Shown one piece after another: positions 33,158 through 41,016 of a stretch of 64,000 nt of DNA. The stretch spans positions 186,001 to 250,000 of the forward strand of contig JBMNGP010000013.1 in assembly GCA_050949905.1 (NCBI GenBank). The letters are read 5' to 3'. The number at the start of each line of letters is the position of its first letter. The first letter of the stretch is position 1. Both the position numbers and the translations under genes were made by a program. Below the pieces are notes generated by a model. The model was not told the DNA's origin. It ran no database searches and worked only from the letters and a program-made list of their open reading frames with translations. The stretch comes from DUML01 sp050949905. Lineage in GTDB: Bacteria; Bacillota; Desulfitobacteriia; Desulfitobacteriales; Syntrophobotulaceae.

Positions 33158-33739
33158 TTGAAAAATTATAAGGAAATCAAAAGCGAAGCTTTTCTGTTTC
33201 AGTTCATATTTTTCATTCTCTTTGGTATCTTCATCTTTTTAGTAGGGTGTACTGTAGAACAGAGTACAGAGGGAAAACATGCTGGACAGGGAATAGGAAA
33301 TCTCGAAAAAGAAAAGCCTGGGACATCGTCAGTAGCTGAAAAAGATTTCTATATAATGACTGCTTATGATAACGGGCCTATCGGCTGCGAATACGGAATC
33401 AATAGGGACGACCAAATGGATATGGAGCAAATGCTTGAGGAACTAGAACAACTTTCAGGCTTTATTTTCTATGAATCACAAATGACGGGAAGTAAGTTAT
33501 TTGGAGATGAGTTGTATGAGGGTATCCACCTTAAATTTGATTTTTTAAAAAAAGAACCGGAAAAAATAGAGGTACAATATACTATCGATGATAAGATCGA
33601 TCAGATATACACTGTGAATGATTATCCTATAAAAGTTCCGACAGAACCAGGTGTTTACAATTATTTTGCGAAACTTAACTGGAACAGTGAGGATAAGGAG
33701 ACAGTGTTTTTCCGAGTGACCATAAAGAAAGATTTATAA
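33158..33739 (+). CDS. Predicted lipoprotein of unknown function
   Basis: A 193-residue protein with a lipoprotein signal: a basic start, a long hydrophobic run and the lipobox LVGC with Cys31. The mature part begins with a low-complexity linker rich in Glu, Gly and Lys (32-65), then a compact region with TAYDNGPIGCEYGINRDDQ and a C-terminal beta-rich stretch (VPTEPGVYNYFAKLNWNSED) that looks like an immunoglobulin-like strand pattern. No family recognised. TTG start with GGGAGGGGG six bases upstream; the frame extends to 33134 but no ribosome-binding site supports that. Confidence 0.75.
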   Translation: MKNYKEIKSEAFLFQFIFFILFGIFIFLVGCTVEQSTEGKHAGQGIGNLEKEKPGTSSVAEKDFYIMTAYDNGPIGCEYGINRDDQMDMEQMLEELEQLSGFIFYESQMTGSKLFGDELYEGIHLKFDFLKKEPEKIEVQYTIDDKIDQIYTVNDYPIKVPTEPGVYNYFAKLNWNSEDKETVFFRVTIKKDL

Positions 33740-33760
33740 GAACCTAGGAAGGAATAACTA

Positions 33761-33853
33761 GTGAACACGAGATACCATCCATCAGATAACAATAAGCGCT
33801 TTACGATGTTCAGCACAAAAGAAAACAACCAAAGAACAAAATCTCTGGCTTAA
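33761..33853 (+). CDS. Possible 30-residue peptide
   Basis: GTG at 33761 with GGAAGGAA about eight bases upstream opens 30 codons, hydrophilic and rich in Asn, Lys and Thr. It lies 21 bases after the lipoprotein gene and 16 before the small membrane protein. Only the ribosome-binding site and position support it; it may be chance. Confidence 0.2.
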   Translation: MNTRYHPSDNNKRFTMFSTKENNQRTKSLA

Positions 33854-33869
33854 GAAAGGTTGAGCACCT

Positions 33870-34025
33870 GTGAAAATAGTAATAAGGATTCTAATTGGAA
33901 TAGTCATTGCCATTGTGGGGTTCCTAGTTCTATTTCCGCTTCTAAATATAGGTTACTATGGTTTATTGCTGTTAGTTGTTTTCTTGATGATTAAAAACTG
34001 GGATCGTGAAAAGAATGACCGTTGA
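33870..34025 (+). CDS. Small hydrophobic membrane protein (51 residues)
   Basis: A GTG at 33870 with AAAGG about ten bases upstream opens 51 codons. The product has two hydrophobic stretches (IVIRILIGIVIAIVGFLVLF and YYGLLLLVVFLMI) and a charged tail (KNWDREKNDR), consistent with a two-helix membrane peptide. It follows the lipoprotein at 33158 and may be co-transcribed. Its stop codon overlaps the -35 of the pyr promoter. No family recognised. Confidence 0.5.
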   Translation: MKIVIRILIGIVIAIVGFLVLFPLLNIGYYGLLLLVVFLMIKNWDREKNDR

Positions 34026-34050
34026 CTTTTAGGCAGGATTGTCCTAGACT
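34022..34050 (+). promoter_or_regulatory. Promoter of the pyrimidine operon
   Basis: TTGACT at 34022-34027, a 17-base spacer and TAGACT at 34045-34050. Transcription would start near 34057, just before the first PyrR attenuator. The -35 overlaps the stop of the preceding small ORF. Confidence 0.7.
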
Positions 34051-34085
34051 ATCATTAACTAAGACAATAGGTAAGCCTTTAAGTA

Positions 34086-34161
34086 TTGTCCCGTGAGACA
34101 GGCAAGGCAGGTATATTAGGAGATATTAAGTATAACTGTCTGGGCTAGCAGACAGTTTTTT
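34086..34161 (+). promoter_or_regulatory. PyrR attenuator upstream of pyrR
   Basis: The PyrR binding loop sequence TCCCGTGAGACAGGCAAGG (within 34086-34107) matches the known anti-antiterminator motif. It is followed by a terminator, AACTGTCTG (34134-34142) with CAGACAGTT (34149-34157), then six Ts. With UMP bound, PyrR should stabilise the anti-antiterminator and allow termination. Confidence 0.9.
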
Positions 34162-34302
34162 GCATTTACCTTATCCTTTGTTTAATCTAAAAGATGAAAA
34201 AGATCTAAATCGATTAGATTTAAAAATTAGATTTAAATCTTATTGGCTTAAATAATTTATGTTTAAATATTTTCTATTAAAATTCAGGGAAGGTGAACCA
34301 AG

Positions 34303-34851
34303 ATGGAAGGGATACCCAAAAACAGGATTATGGATGCGGACGGCATCCGCCGGGCTATTAGCCGCATCTCCCATGAGATTGTGGAGAAAAATAAGGGTAC
34401 GAAGGATTTGCTCCTCATTGGCATCAGGACCAGAGGAGTACCGCTCGCTGAGAGAATTCAAAAAAAGATTACCGAATTTGAAAAAGCAACCCTTCCTTTG
34501 GGCTTATTGGATATTACTCTTTACCGAGATGATTTAAGCACAATAGATGTCCAGCCGGTACTGCATGAGACCAAGGTACCGTTTAGCATCGAGGGGAAAA
34601 CTGTAATTCTGGTCGATGATGTGCTTTTTACCGGCCGAACGGCCAGAGCAGCTTTGGACGCTTTGATCGACCTGGGCAGACCGCAAAAGATTCAATTAGC
34701 GGTTCTCATTGACAGGGGGCACCGCGAGTTGCCGATCAGAGCCGACTATGTAGGCAAAAATGTTCCTACTTCCCGCCGCGAGATTATTTCAGTTTGCCTG
34801 GAGGAAACCGACGGCCGGGAAGAGGTCTTGCTGCTGGAAAGGAAGCCTTAA
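34303..34851 (+). CDS. pyrR: Bifunctional pyr operon regulator / uracil phosphoribosyltransferase PyrR
   Basis: RNA-binding attenuation protein that also has uracil phosphoribosyltransferase activity. The 182 residues carry the PRPP-binding motif VILVDDVLFTGRTARAALDA at about 102-121, LLIGIRTRGVPLA near the N-terminus and the C-terminal ETDGREEVLLLER. It regulates itself and the downstream pyr genes through the two attenuators flanking it. ATG 34303 with GGGAAGGTG upstream. It is the first gene of the operon. Confidence 0.97.
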   Translation: MEGIPKNRIMDADGIRRAISRISHEIVEKNKGTKDLLLIGIRTRGVPLAERIQKKITEFEKATLPLGLLDITLYRDDLSTIDVQPVLHETKVPFSIEGKTVILVDDVLFTGRTARAALDALIDLGRPQKIQLAVLIDRGHRELPIRADYVGKNVPTSRREIISVCLEETDGREEVLLLERKP

Positions 34852-34908
34852 ATTTTCTCGCTAAGAAAAATCAATAATTTTCTGTTTCTTTTCTTATCCC
34901 TTTAAATC

Positions 34909-34977
34909 TATCCTGTGAGATAGCCAAGGGTATGGAGAATTGTTTAATTCCTCCTGCTTTTGGGCAGGAGGTTTTTT
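34909..34977 (+). promoter_or_regulatory. PyrR attenuator between pyrR and pyrB
   Basis: The binding motif TCCTGTGAGATAGCCAAGGG begins at 34911. The terminator stem is CCTCCTGC (34950-34957) with GCAGGAGG (34964-34971), a six-base loop and six Ts. It is a second control point, so pyrB and later genes are more tightly controlled than pyrR. Confidence 0.92.
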
Positions 34978-35071
34978 CATGGAGAACCGCTTTGGGGAAA
35001 AAAGAATCTGATCAAAAAATGTAATAAAGGCCCAAAGTAAAGGGCAAGTTTAGTAGAGAAGGGGGTTTACT

Positions 35072-36010
35072 ATGAAGTGGAGACATAAAGATTTACTGGA
35101 TTTGGACACTCTGACAGCCGAAGAGATCAGGCATATTCTCAAGATAGCCCAACCCATGAAGGAAATACTTTCCCGTCCTATGAAAAAGCTTCCGACCTTA
35201 AGAGGTAAGAATGTTGTTTTATTATTTTACGAATCAAGCACCAGAACCCGAACTTCTTTTGAAACAGCTGCGAAGATCTTGGGGGCTGATACTACCAACT
35301 TCTCCGTAGCAGTTAGCAGTGTCAACAAAGGAGAAAGCCTCCTGGATACGGCAAAAACTTTGCAAGCCATGAATGTTGACTTGGTTGTTGTCCGCCACTC
35401 CAGTTCCGGTGCGGCGGAATTCTTGGCCAATATTTTGGAGCCCGGGGTGATTAACGGCGGTGATGGCCAACATGCCCATCCAACGCAAGCCTTACTTGAT
35501 TTTTTCACTATCCAGGAAAAGCTGGGCGGCTTTGAAGGGAAAAAGATTGTTATTGTCGGCGATATCCTTCATTCCAGGGTGGCGAGAAGCAATGTTTTGG
35601 GCTTAACGAAACTGGGGGCGGATGTTACCCTGGTCGGGCCGCCAACTCTTTTGCCGGAAGAGATGAAATATCTTGGAGTTAAGCTGGCCTACGACTTAGA
35701 CCGGGAACTCCCTGGGGCAGATGCCGTTATGGCCCTGCGTCTTCAACTGGAAAGACAGCAGAGCGGACTCTTCCCTTCAATTCGCGAATATAGCAAGTTG
35801 TACGGGCTTAGCCGGGAAAGGCTGAAAAAGACCGGTAAAAGAACCATAGTAATGCATCCCGGGCCAATGAACAGGGGAGTTGAAATTACGAGCGACCTGG
35901 CGGACAGTGTTCAGGCGGTAATTGAAGAACAGGTTACCAACGGGGTTGCCGTGCGGATGGCTTTAATTTATTTGCTGATAGGGGGAGGAACAGGCCATGT
36001 GGTGGATTAA
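35072..36010 (+). CDS. pyrB: Aspartate carbamoyltransferase catalytic chain
   Basis: Forms N-carbamoyl-aspartate, the second step of UMP synthesis. The 312 residues carry the carbamoyl-phosphate site STRTRTSF near residue 54, HPTQALLDFFTI near 138 and MHPGPMNRGVEI near 266. No regulatory pyrI gene is present, so it is the unregulated trimeric class typical of Firmicutes. GAAGGGGG upstream of the ATG. The 3' end overlaps pyrC by 14 bp. Confidence 0.98.
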   Translation: MKWRHKDLLDLDTLTAEEIRHILKIAQPMKEILSRPMKKLPTLRGKNVVLLFYESSTRTRTSFETAAKILGADTTNFSVAVSSVNKGESLLDTAKTLQAMNVDLVVVRHSSSGAAEFLANILEPGVINGGDGQHAHPTQALLDFFTIQEKLGGFEGKKIVIVGDILHSRVARSNVLGLTKLGADVTLVGPPTLLPEEMKYLGVKLAYDLDRELPGADAVMALRLQLERQQSGLFPSIREYSKLYGLSRERLKKTGKRTIVMHPGPMNRGVEITSDLADSVQAVIEEQVTNGVAVRMALIYLLIGGGTGHVVD

Positions 36011-37319
36011 AAAGGCTCTGGTGTTCGACCCGGCCCAAAGGCTTGTCGGGGAAAAAGATGTTCTGGTTAAAGACGGACTTATCTTGCGGATTGGCAATTT
36101 TCAGGAGGAAGATATACCAGAGTTATTCGGTCAGGAAAGTTTAGAGGACGTAAAGACAGTTGAGGCGGCCGGCAAGTATTTATTTCCGGGTTTAATCGAT
36201 GTCCATGTCCATCTGCGGGAACCCGGCCAGGAGGATAAAGAAGATATTGGGAGCGGTTCCCGGGCAGCAATCAGGGGTGGGTTTACCTCTGTTTTAGCTA
36301 TGGCTAATACCAAACCTGTCATTGATCAAAGGGCTTTGGTAGAATTTGTCCGCCTCCAGGGGGAAAGGGAGGGGATGGCCAGAATATATCCCGTGGCGGC
36401 TGTTACGAAAGGCTCCCAAGGTCAGGAACTCGTAGAAATGATGGATATACGGGAAGGCGGGGCGGTTGCCTTTTCCGATGACGGCTTGGGGATTCAAAAT
36501 GCTGAGATCATGCGCTTAGCTTTAGAATATGCTAAGCTGACGGGCTGCCCGCTTGTCAGTCATTGTGAGGATCAAAATTTGGCTGCCCAAGGGGTAATGC
36601 GCCGGGGAGAAGCCAGTGCCAGGCTGGGGCTGAAAGGTATTCCGGCCAGTGCCGAAAGTGTTATGGTTGCCAGAGACGTCCTTCTGGCGGGAGAGACAGG
36701 AGGCAAACTCCATATTGCCCATGTCTCCACCAAAGAAAGTGTCAGGATCATCAGGGCGGCCAAAAAAATGGGCATAGACGTAACAGCGGAAGCAAATCCC
36801 CACCACTTGCTTTTCAGTGATCAAGATGTGGTTTTAACCGGGACAGCCTTGAAAGTTAATCCTCCTTTGCCGACAAATGAAGATCAGGATGCTTTGCTGG
36901 AAGGGCTGCTCGATGGGACAATTGATATGCTGGCCACCGATCATGCCCCGCATACCTGGGAAGAGAAAGCGAAACCTTTTGCGGAAGCGCCTTTTGGGAT
37001 AAGTTCGCTGGAGACGGCTTTAGCCGCTGTTTGGCAGGGGCTGGTGGCAAAGGGCAAATTGCCGGCGCTTAAAGTCCCCGAGCTTTGGTCGCGTAACCCT
37101 GCTCAGCGCTTTAACCTCCCGGGAGGGACGCTGGAAAGCGGTTCTCCAGCTGACTTAGTCTTATTTGATCCTGCTTATAGGGAAAGGATTACGGCGGAGA
37201 GCATGGAGTCCAAGGCTCAGAACACTCCTTTCCTGGGACAAGAGCTGCAGGGTTTCCCGGTTATGACCTGGGTCGGCGGGAAGCTGGTTATGGCCGATAG
37301 GAAGGTTATCAGCAATTAA
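35997..37319 (+). CDS. pyrC: Dihydroorotase (class I, PyrC)
   Basis: Zinc amidohydrolase that closes N-carbamoyl-aspartate to dihydroorotate. The 440 residues carry the metal motif DVHVHLREPG near residue 63, further ligands in VSHCED and IAHVSTKES, and ATDHAPHTWEEK near residue 307. These match the long Firmicute class I enzyme. The ATG lies inside the end of pyrB with GGAGG eight bases upstream, so translation is probably coupled. About 95 bp separate it from pyrK, where B. subtilis has carA and carB; they are absent here. Confidence 0.97.
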   Translation: MWWIKKALVFDPAQRLVGEKDVLVKDGLILRIGNFQEEDIPELFGQESLEDVKTVEAAGKYLFPGLIDVHVHLREPGQEDKEDIGSGSRAAIRGGFTSVLAMANTKPVIDQRALVEFVRLQGEREGMARIYPVAAVTKGSQGQELVEMMDIREGGAVAFSDDGLGIQNAEIMRLALEYAKLTGCPLVSHCEDQNLAAQGVMRRGEASARLGLKGIPASAESVMVARDVLLAGETGGKLHIAHVSTKESVRIIRAAKKMGIDVTAEANPHHLLFSDQDVVLTGTALKVNPPLPTNEDQDALLEGLLDGTIDMLATDHAPHTWEEKAKPFAEAPFGISSLETALAAVWQGLVAKGKLPALKVPELWSRNPAQRFNLPGGTLESGSPADLVLFDPAYRERITAESMESKAQNTPFLGQELQGFPVMTWVGGKLVMADRKVISN

Positions 37320-37413
37320 AGTTAAAGTGCAGTCGCTGTAGCAACGAACAGCCGGCGCGTGGTGAGCGGGTAATGCCCATAATATACAGTTATCTACCGG
37401 GGAGGGAGAACCC

Positions 37414-38256
37414 TTGTATTTAAAAGAAAGAGTCATTGAAAACCGGCCACTTGGCCATCCTGCTCAAGGTATTTATAAAATGGTTTTAAGCGGGCAGGCA
37501 GCGCAAACCGCTCAGCCCGGGCAATTTGTCCATGTCCGTGTAGCTGAAAGCTTTGAACCCCTTTTAAGGAGGCCCTTAAGTATTGCCGGGATAAACCGGG
37601 AGAGGGAAGAAATAACCATCTATTACCGGGTGGCCGGCAAAGGTACCGCTTTGCTCACCAAGGTTAGAACTCATGAACATTTAAGTATTCTGGGTCCTTT
37701 AGGAACAGGTTTTACGATCCCTCAGGAGGGGAAGCTTTTGCTTATTGCCGGCGGGATAGGGGTTTTCCCTTTATATTCTTTAATAGAGGCTGTGGAGCAG
37801 CCCCAGGTAAAAGTGAAGCTGTTCTGGGGCGGGGAAAACAGGCAGTTTCTGGAGAGCGCTGATCTTAGGTATTTGCAAAGCTTAGGTATAGATTATGAAA
37901 TTACGACTTTGGACGGAAGCTTGGGGGAGCAGGGTTTAGTCACTGAACCTTTTGAAAAATATTTAGTGGAAGCATCTCAAGACTTCGCCTTTGAGGAAGG
38001 GAGAAACAAAAGCGCTTCGCTGCGGGTGGCCGCTTGCGGTCCCCCAGGGATGCTTAAGGCCGTTACAGAGATCTGCCTAAAAAACGGTATCCCTCTGGAA
38101 GTTTCTTTGGAAGAACGGATGGCTTGCGGGATAGGAGCTTGTTTGGGGTGTGTCTGTACAGTGCGGGATGCTACAGGCAACCTGCAGAGGAAAAGGGTTT
38201 GTAAGGATGGGCCGGTTTTCAACGGGAAGGAGGTTGTTTGGGATGCGGGAGTGTGA
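37414..38256 (+). CDS. pyrK: Dihydroorotate dehydrogenase electron-transfer subunit PyrK
   Basis: FAD and [2Fe-2S] subunit that passes electrons from PyrD to NAD+. The 280 residues have a ferredoxin-reductase-type FAD domain (RRPLSIAGINRE near residue 52), an NAD-binding domain (LLLIAGGIGVFPLYSL) and a C-terminal cluster-binding region with cysteines in ACGIGACLGCVC plus a later RVCKDGPVF, the C-x4-C-x2-C-xn-C pattern of PyrK. TTG start with GGGGAGGGAG upstream. It overlaps pyrD by 14 bp, consistent with a complex made in equal amounts. Confidence 0.96.
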   Translation: MYLKERVIENRPLGHPAQGIYKMVLSGQAAQTAQPGQFVHVRVAESFEPLLRRPLSIAGINREREEITIYYRVAGKGTALLTKVRTHEHLSILGPLGTGFTIPQEGKLLLIAGGIGVFPLYSLIEAVEQPQVKVKLFWGGENRQFLESADLRYLQSLGIDYEITTLDGSLGEQGLVTEPFEKYLVEASQDFAFEEGRNKSASLRVAACGPPGMLKAVTEICLKNGIPLEVSLEERMACGIGACLGCVCTVRDATGNLQRKRVCKDGPVFNGKEVVWDAGV

Positions 38257-39265
38257 CAATGAGCTTGACAAGGACAAAGGTAGTGACCAAGGGGCGTTTT
38301 CAGGAGCACCTCGGCGCGAGGTAGATTTGACAACCAGGTTAGGTGCTCTGGTATTACGCAATCCGGTTATCACTGCTTCCGGCACTTATGGCTTCGGGGA
38401 AGAATATGCTGCGTATTGCTCTCCCACCTCGCTTGGAGCCATTACAGTTAAAGGTATCACTCCCTTGCCGCGCTTAGGAAACCCCGTTCCCAGGCTGGCG
38501 GAGACGCCTGCCGGTTTGCTAAACTCAGTGGGGTTGGAAAACCCCGGCTTGGAAGAATTCATTAATTCCTACCTTCCCAAATTAGCCACATTAGATACCG
38601 CTGTCATTGTGAATATATCCGGTTTCTCACTGGAGGATTATGCCTTAATGGCTTCCGCCCTGGAGAAGCATTCCGGGCATAAATCAGGAGATAATAATGC
38701 TCCAGGAAGAAAAATCGCCGCTTTAGAAGTTAATATTTCCTGCCCGAATATCAAGCACGGAGGAATGGCTTTTGGCACCAATCCTAAGAGTGCCCAGGAA
38801 GTTGTTCAAGCAGTAAAGCAGAATACAACCTTGCCTGTTATCGCCAAGCTGTCCCCGAATGTCACCGATATAGCGGAGATGGCTCAGGCCGTAGCCGCCG
38901 GCGGAGCGGATATCATCTCCCTCATCAATACCATACTGGGGATGAGCATTGATATCCGGACGCAAAAACCGCTTCTGGCCAATAAAATGGGCGGCCTATC
39001 CGGCCCAGCGGTCCGCCCGATAGCAGTCAGGATGGTTTACCAGGTATATGAGGCTGTGGATCTGCCGCTCATTGGCATGGGCGGGATTGCCACCTGGGAG
39101 GATGCCGTCCAGTTCATGCTCGCCGGAGCAAGTGCCGTGAGCATTGGGACGGCGAACTTCGTTAATCCTATGGCACCGCTGGATATTCTAAACGGCCTGG
39201 AGGATTACTGCCGGCAAAGAGGTTATCATTCTGTGCAGGAAATTGTCGGCTTAGCCCACGCGTAA
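38243..39265 (+). CDS. pyrD: Dihydroorotate dehydrogenase, class 1B catalytic subunit
   Basis: FMN enzyme oxidising dihydroorotate to orotate, working with PyrK and NAD+. The start at 38243 gives 340 residues with AAGGAGG nine bases upstream. About 30 charged residues precede the usual core (LTTRLGALVLRNPVITASGTYG), so the N-terminus is longer than typical. VNISCPNIKHGG holds the active-site cysteine of the class 1B enzymes; INTILGMSIDI and MGGIATWEDA bind FMN. A reading frame open to 38150 lies entirely inside pyrK and is not used. Confidence 0.96.
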   Translation: MRECDNELDKDKGSDQGAFSGAPRREVDLTTRLGALVLRNPVITASGTYGFGEEYAAYCSPTSLGAITVKGITPLPRLGNPVPRLAETPAGLLNSVGLENPGLEEFINSYLPKLATLDTAVIVNISGFSLEDYALMASALEKHSGHKSGDNNAPGRKIAALEVNISCPNIKHGGMAFGTNPKSAQEVVQAVKQNTTLPVIAKLSPNVTDIAEMAQAVAAGGADIISLINTILGMSIDIRTQKPLLANKMGGLSGPAVRPIAVRMVYQVYEAVDLPLIGMGGIATWEDAVQFMLAGASAVSIGTANFVNPMAPLDILNGLEDYCRQRGYHSVQEIVGLAHA

Positions 39266-39371
39266 ATAAAAAGATTCTGATGACAAAAGCATAAGCTTTC
39301 CTAGCAATATCTTGTTGTATGAAAAATTTTGTTCAATTTATTTAGATTTATATTGATACGAAGGAGGATAG

Positions 39372-40067
39372 ATGCTAATGTCAGCTCCACAAGATTTTCT
39401 GGAAAAAGTTATCGTAGCCTTGGACGTGGATTCTGGGGATAAGGCCTTGGAACTAGCTCAGACTCTCCAGGGCAGCGGCTGCTGGTTAAAGGTCGGCTTG
39501 GAGCTTTATGCCCGGACTGGGCTAGCTTTAATTGACGAGTTTAAACAACTGGGTTTTAATATTTTTCTGGATCTTAAGCTGCACGATATCCCGACAACAG
39601 TGGAAAAGACCTTGAAAGTCCTGGTGGCTTCCGGAGTAGATATGCTTAATGTCCATTGCAGCGGTGGCTATGAAATGATGGCTAGAGCAGCCGAAATTTG
39701 CCATAAGGCCAATAAGAAACTGATCGGAGTTACGGTCTTAACCAGTATGGGAGGGTCAGAGTTGCCCACCGTTGGGGTCCAAGGGGATATCGAGGAGCAA
39801 GTTGTCAGATTAGCGAGGCTTGCCCAGAAAGCCGGTTTGGATGGAGTTGTAGCCTCCGCTCAGGAAGCGAGAACACTTCGCCGGGAGTGCGGAGCGGCTT
39901 TTCTCCTTGTTACTCCGGGAATCCGCCCTACCTGGAGCGTGCAGAATGACCAGGTGAGAGTTCTAACCCCTGCCGAAGCTTTACGCGCAGGCAGTTCGTA
40001 TTTGGTGGTTGGTAGACCGGTGACCCAGGCTGAAAATCCCAGGGAAGCCCTGGAGAGATTATTTTAG
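39372..40067 (+). CDS. pyrF: Orotidine 5'-phosphate decarboxylase
   Basis: Decarboxylates OMP to UMP, the last step of the pathway. The 231 residues form a TIM barrel with the catalytic segment FLDLKLHDIPTTV near residue 67, VIVALDVDSGDKAL at the start and VTPGIRP near the phosphate site; LVVGRPVTQAENP closes it. Two ATGs, 39372 and 39378, follow AAGGAGG at 39361-39367 with four- and ten-base spacers; either could be used. The gene is separated from pyrD by 106 bp. Confidence 0.97.
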   Translation: MLMSAPQDFLEKVIVALDVDSGDKALELAQTLQGSGCWLKVGLELYARTGLALIDEFKQLGFNIFLDLKLHDIPTTVEKTLKVLVASGVDMLNVHCSGGYEMMARAAEICHKANKKLIGVTVLTSMGGSELPTVGVQGDIEEQVVRLARLAQKAGLDGVVASAQEARTLRRECGAAFLLVTPGIRPTWSVQNDQVRVLTPAEALRAGSSYLVVGRPVTQAENPREALERLF

Positions 40068-40080
40068 GATTATCACCATG

Positions 40081-40138
40081 AGGATTATCGTCTTAGAGTT
40101 ATTAGTGTCAGGATTAGTGTCTTAGGGTTATTATCGTG
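40081..40138. repeat. Degenerate 29-bp tandem repeat after pyrF
   Basis: Two units, 40081-40109 and 40110-40138, both beginning AGGATTA, identical at about 23 of 29 positions. Partial copies flank them (AGGATTATCACCATG before, GGATTATCGTCTAG after). Non-coding. Confidence 0.7.
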
Positions 40139-40234
40139 GGATTATCGTCTAGAAGCCGGTAGTAGCAAACTGTTAAGGAATAAAGGAATAAAGAAATATC
40201 AAAGTACGGATTGTAAAGAGAAAAAGGTGAAAAA

Positions 40235-40768
40235 ATGCGGCTATTTATAGCAATCAATTTTACGGAAGGCCTTAAAGATGAACTGGCCAGCATAATCCAA
40301 AATCTTCAAAGCTATGCTCTGCAAGGGAATTTTACCCGGCGGGAAAATTTGCATTTAACCCTGGCCTTTTTGGGGGAGATCCCTTCGGCTAGAGTGGAAA
40401 ACATCAAACAAGCTATGGACAAAGTTGGCGCAGGTCGGTTTTCCTTAGTAATAAGCCATCTTGGGCAATTCAAAAGAAGCGGCGGCGATATTTACTGGTT
40501 AGGGGTAGAGAAGAATACTTCTCTCTTGAACCTGCATACCCAACTGAGCAGGGAGCTTAGGGCTGCAGGTTTTAAGCTGGAAGAGCGCGGATTTAAACCC
40601 CATTTGACTCTGGGCAGGCAGATTATTTTGAGCCCTGCTTTTGACCAAGTCGAATTTTCTCACAAAGTTCCGCCTCTCTCTCAGGAAGTGGATAGAATAA
40701 GCCTGATGAAATCTGAAAGGTTAGCCGGGAAACTGACTTATACCGAGATCTATTCTAAAGATTTGTAA
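40235..40768 (+). CDS. thpR: RNA 2',3'-cyclic phosphodiesterase ThpR (2H superfamily)
   Basis: Opens 2',3'-cyclic phosphate ends of RNA; also called 2'-5' RNA ligase. The 177 residues carry the two catalytic HxTx motifs, HLTLAFLGEI near residue 43 and HLTLGRQ near residue 124, which define the family. Start MRLFIAINF is typical. The ribosome-binding site is an AAAAAGGTG stretch. It sits between pyrF and pyrE with no obvious pathway link, so it is either a passenger in the operon or separately transcribed. Confidence 0.95.
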   Translation: MRLFIAINFTEGLKDELASIIQNLQSYALQGNFTRRENLHLTLAFLGEIPSARVENIKQAMDKVGAGRFSLVISHLGQFKRSGGDIYWLGVEKNTSLLNLHTQLSRELRAAGFKLEERGFKPHLTLGRQIILSPAFDQVEFSHKVPPLSQEVDRISLMKSERLAGKLTYTEIYSKDL

Positions 40769-40822
40769 GATATATTGAAAAAATGATTGAAAAATAAATA
40801 TTGGCCTGTAGTTTTATAAAAA

Positions 40823-40939
40823 GGGGCTGTTGTAAAACTAATACCTGATAAGGATTCCAGGATAAGGCTGAGGAAGGAATGACCGGAGATGAGCATTTAA
40901 CGCCAGTTTGCGACAGCGAAGTGTCATTCCTTCCTCAGC
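40823..40939. mobile_element. MITE-like element remnant with inverted repeats
   Basis: GGGGCTGTTGTAAAACT at 40823-40839 resembles insertion-sequence ends of the form GGGGCTGTTGCAAAA. AGTTTGCGACAGC at 40905-40917 is its imperfect inverse. A separate perfect 17-bp inverted repeat, GCTGAGGAAGGAATGAC (40867-40883) and GTCATTCCTTCCTCAGC (40923-40939), has a 39-base loop. A third, TAGTTTTA/TAAAACTA, lies at 40809-40840. There is no coding capacity and no T run. It is a foldable, possibly mobile, non-coding element just before pyrE. Confidence 0.5.
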
Positions 40940-41016
40940 TAACCAAATAATCTTTGTTTCGCGACAGATTCACAGTATGCTTGAAAAAAAGCAGATTAGA
41001 AAGGTGGAAATGGATT

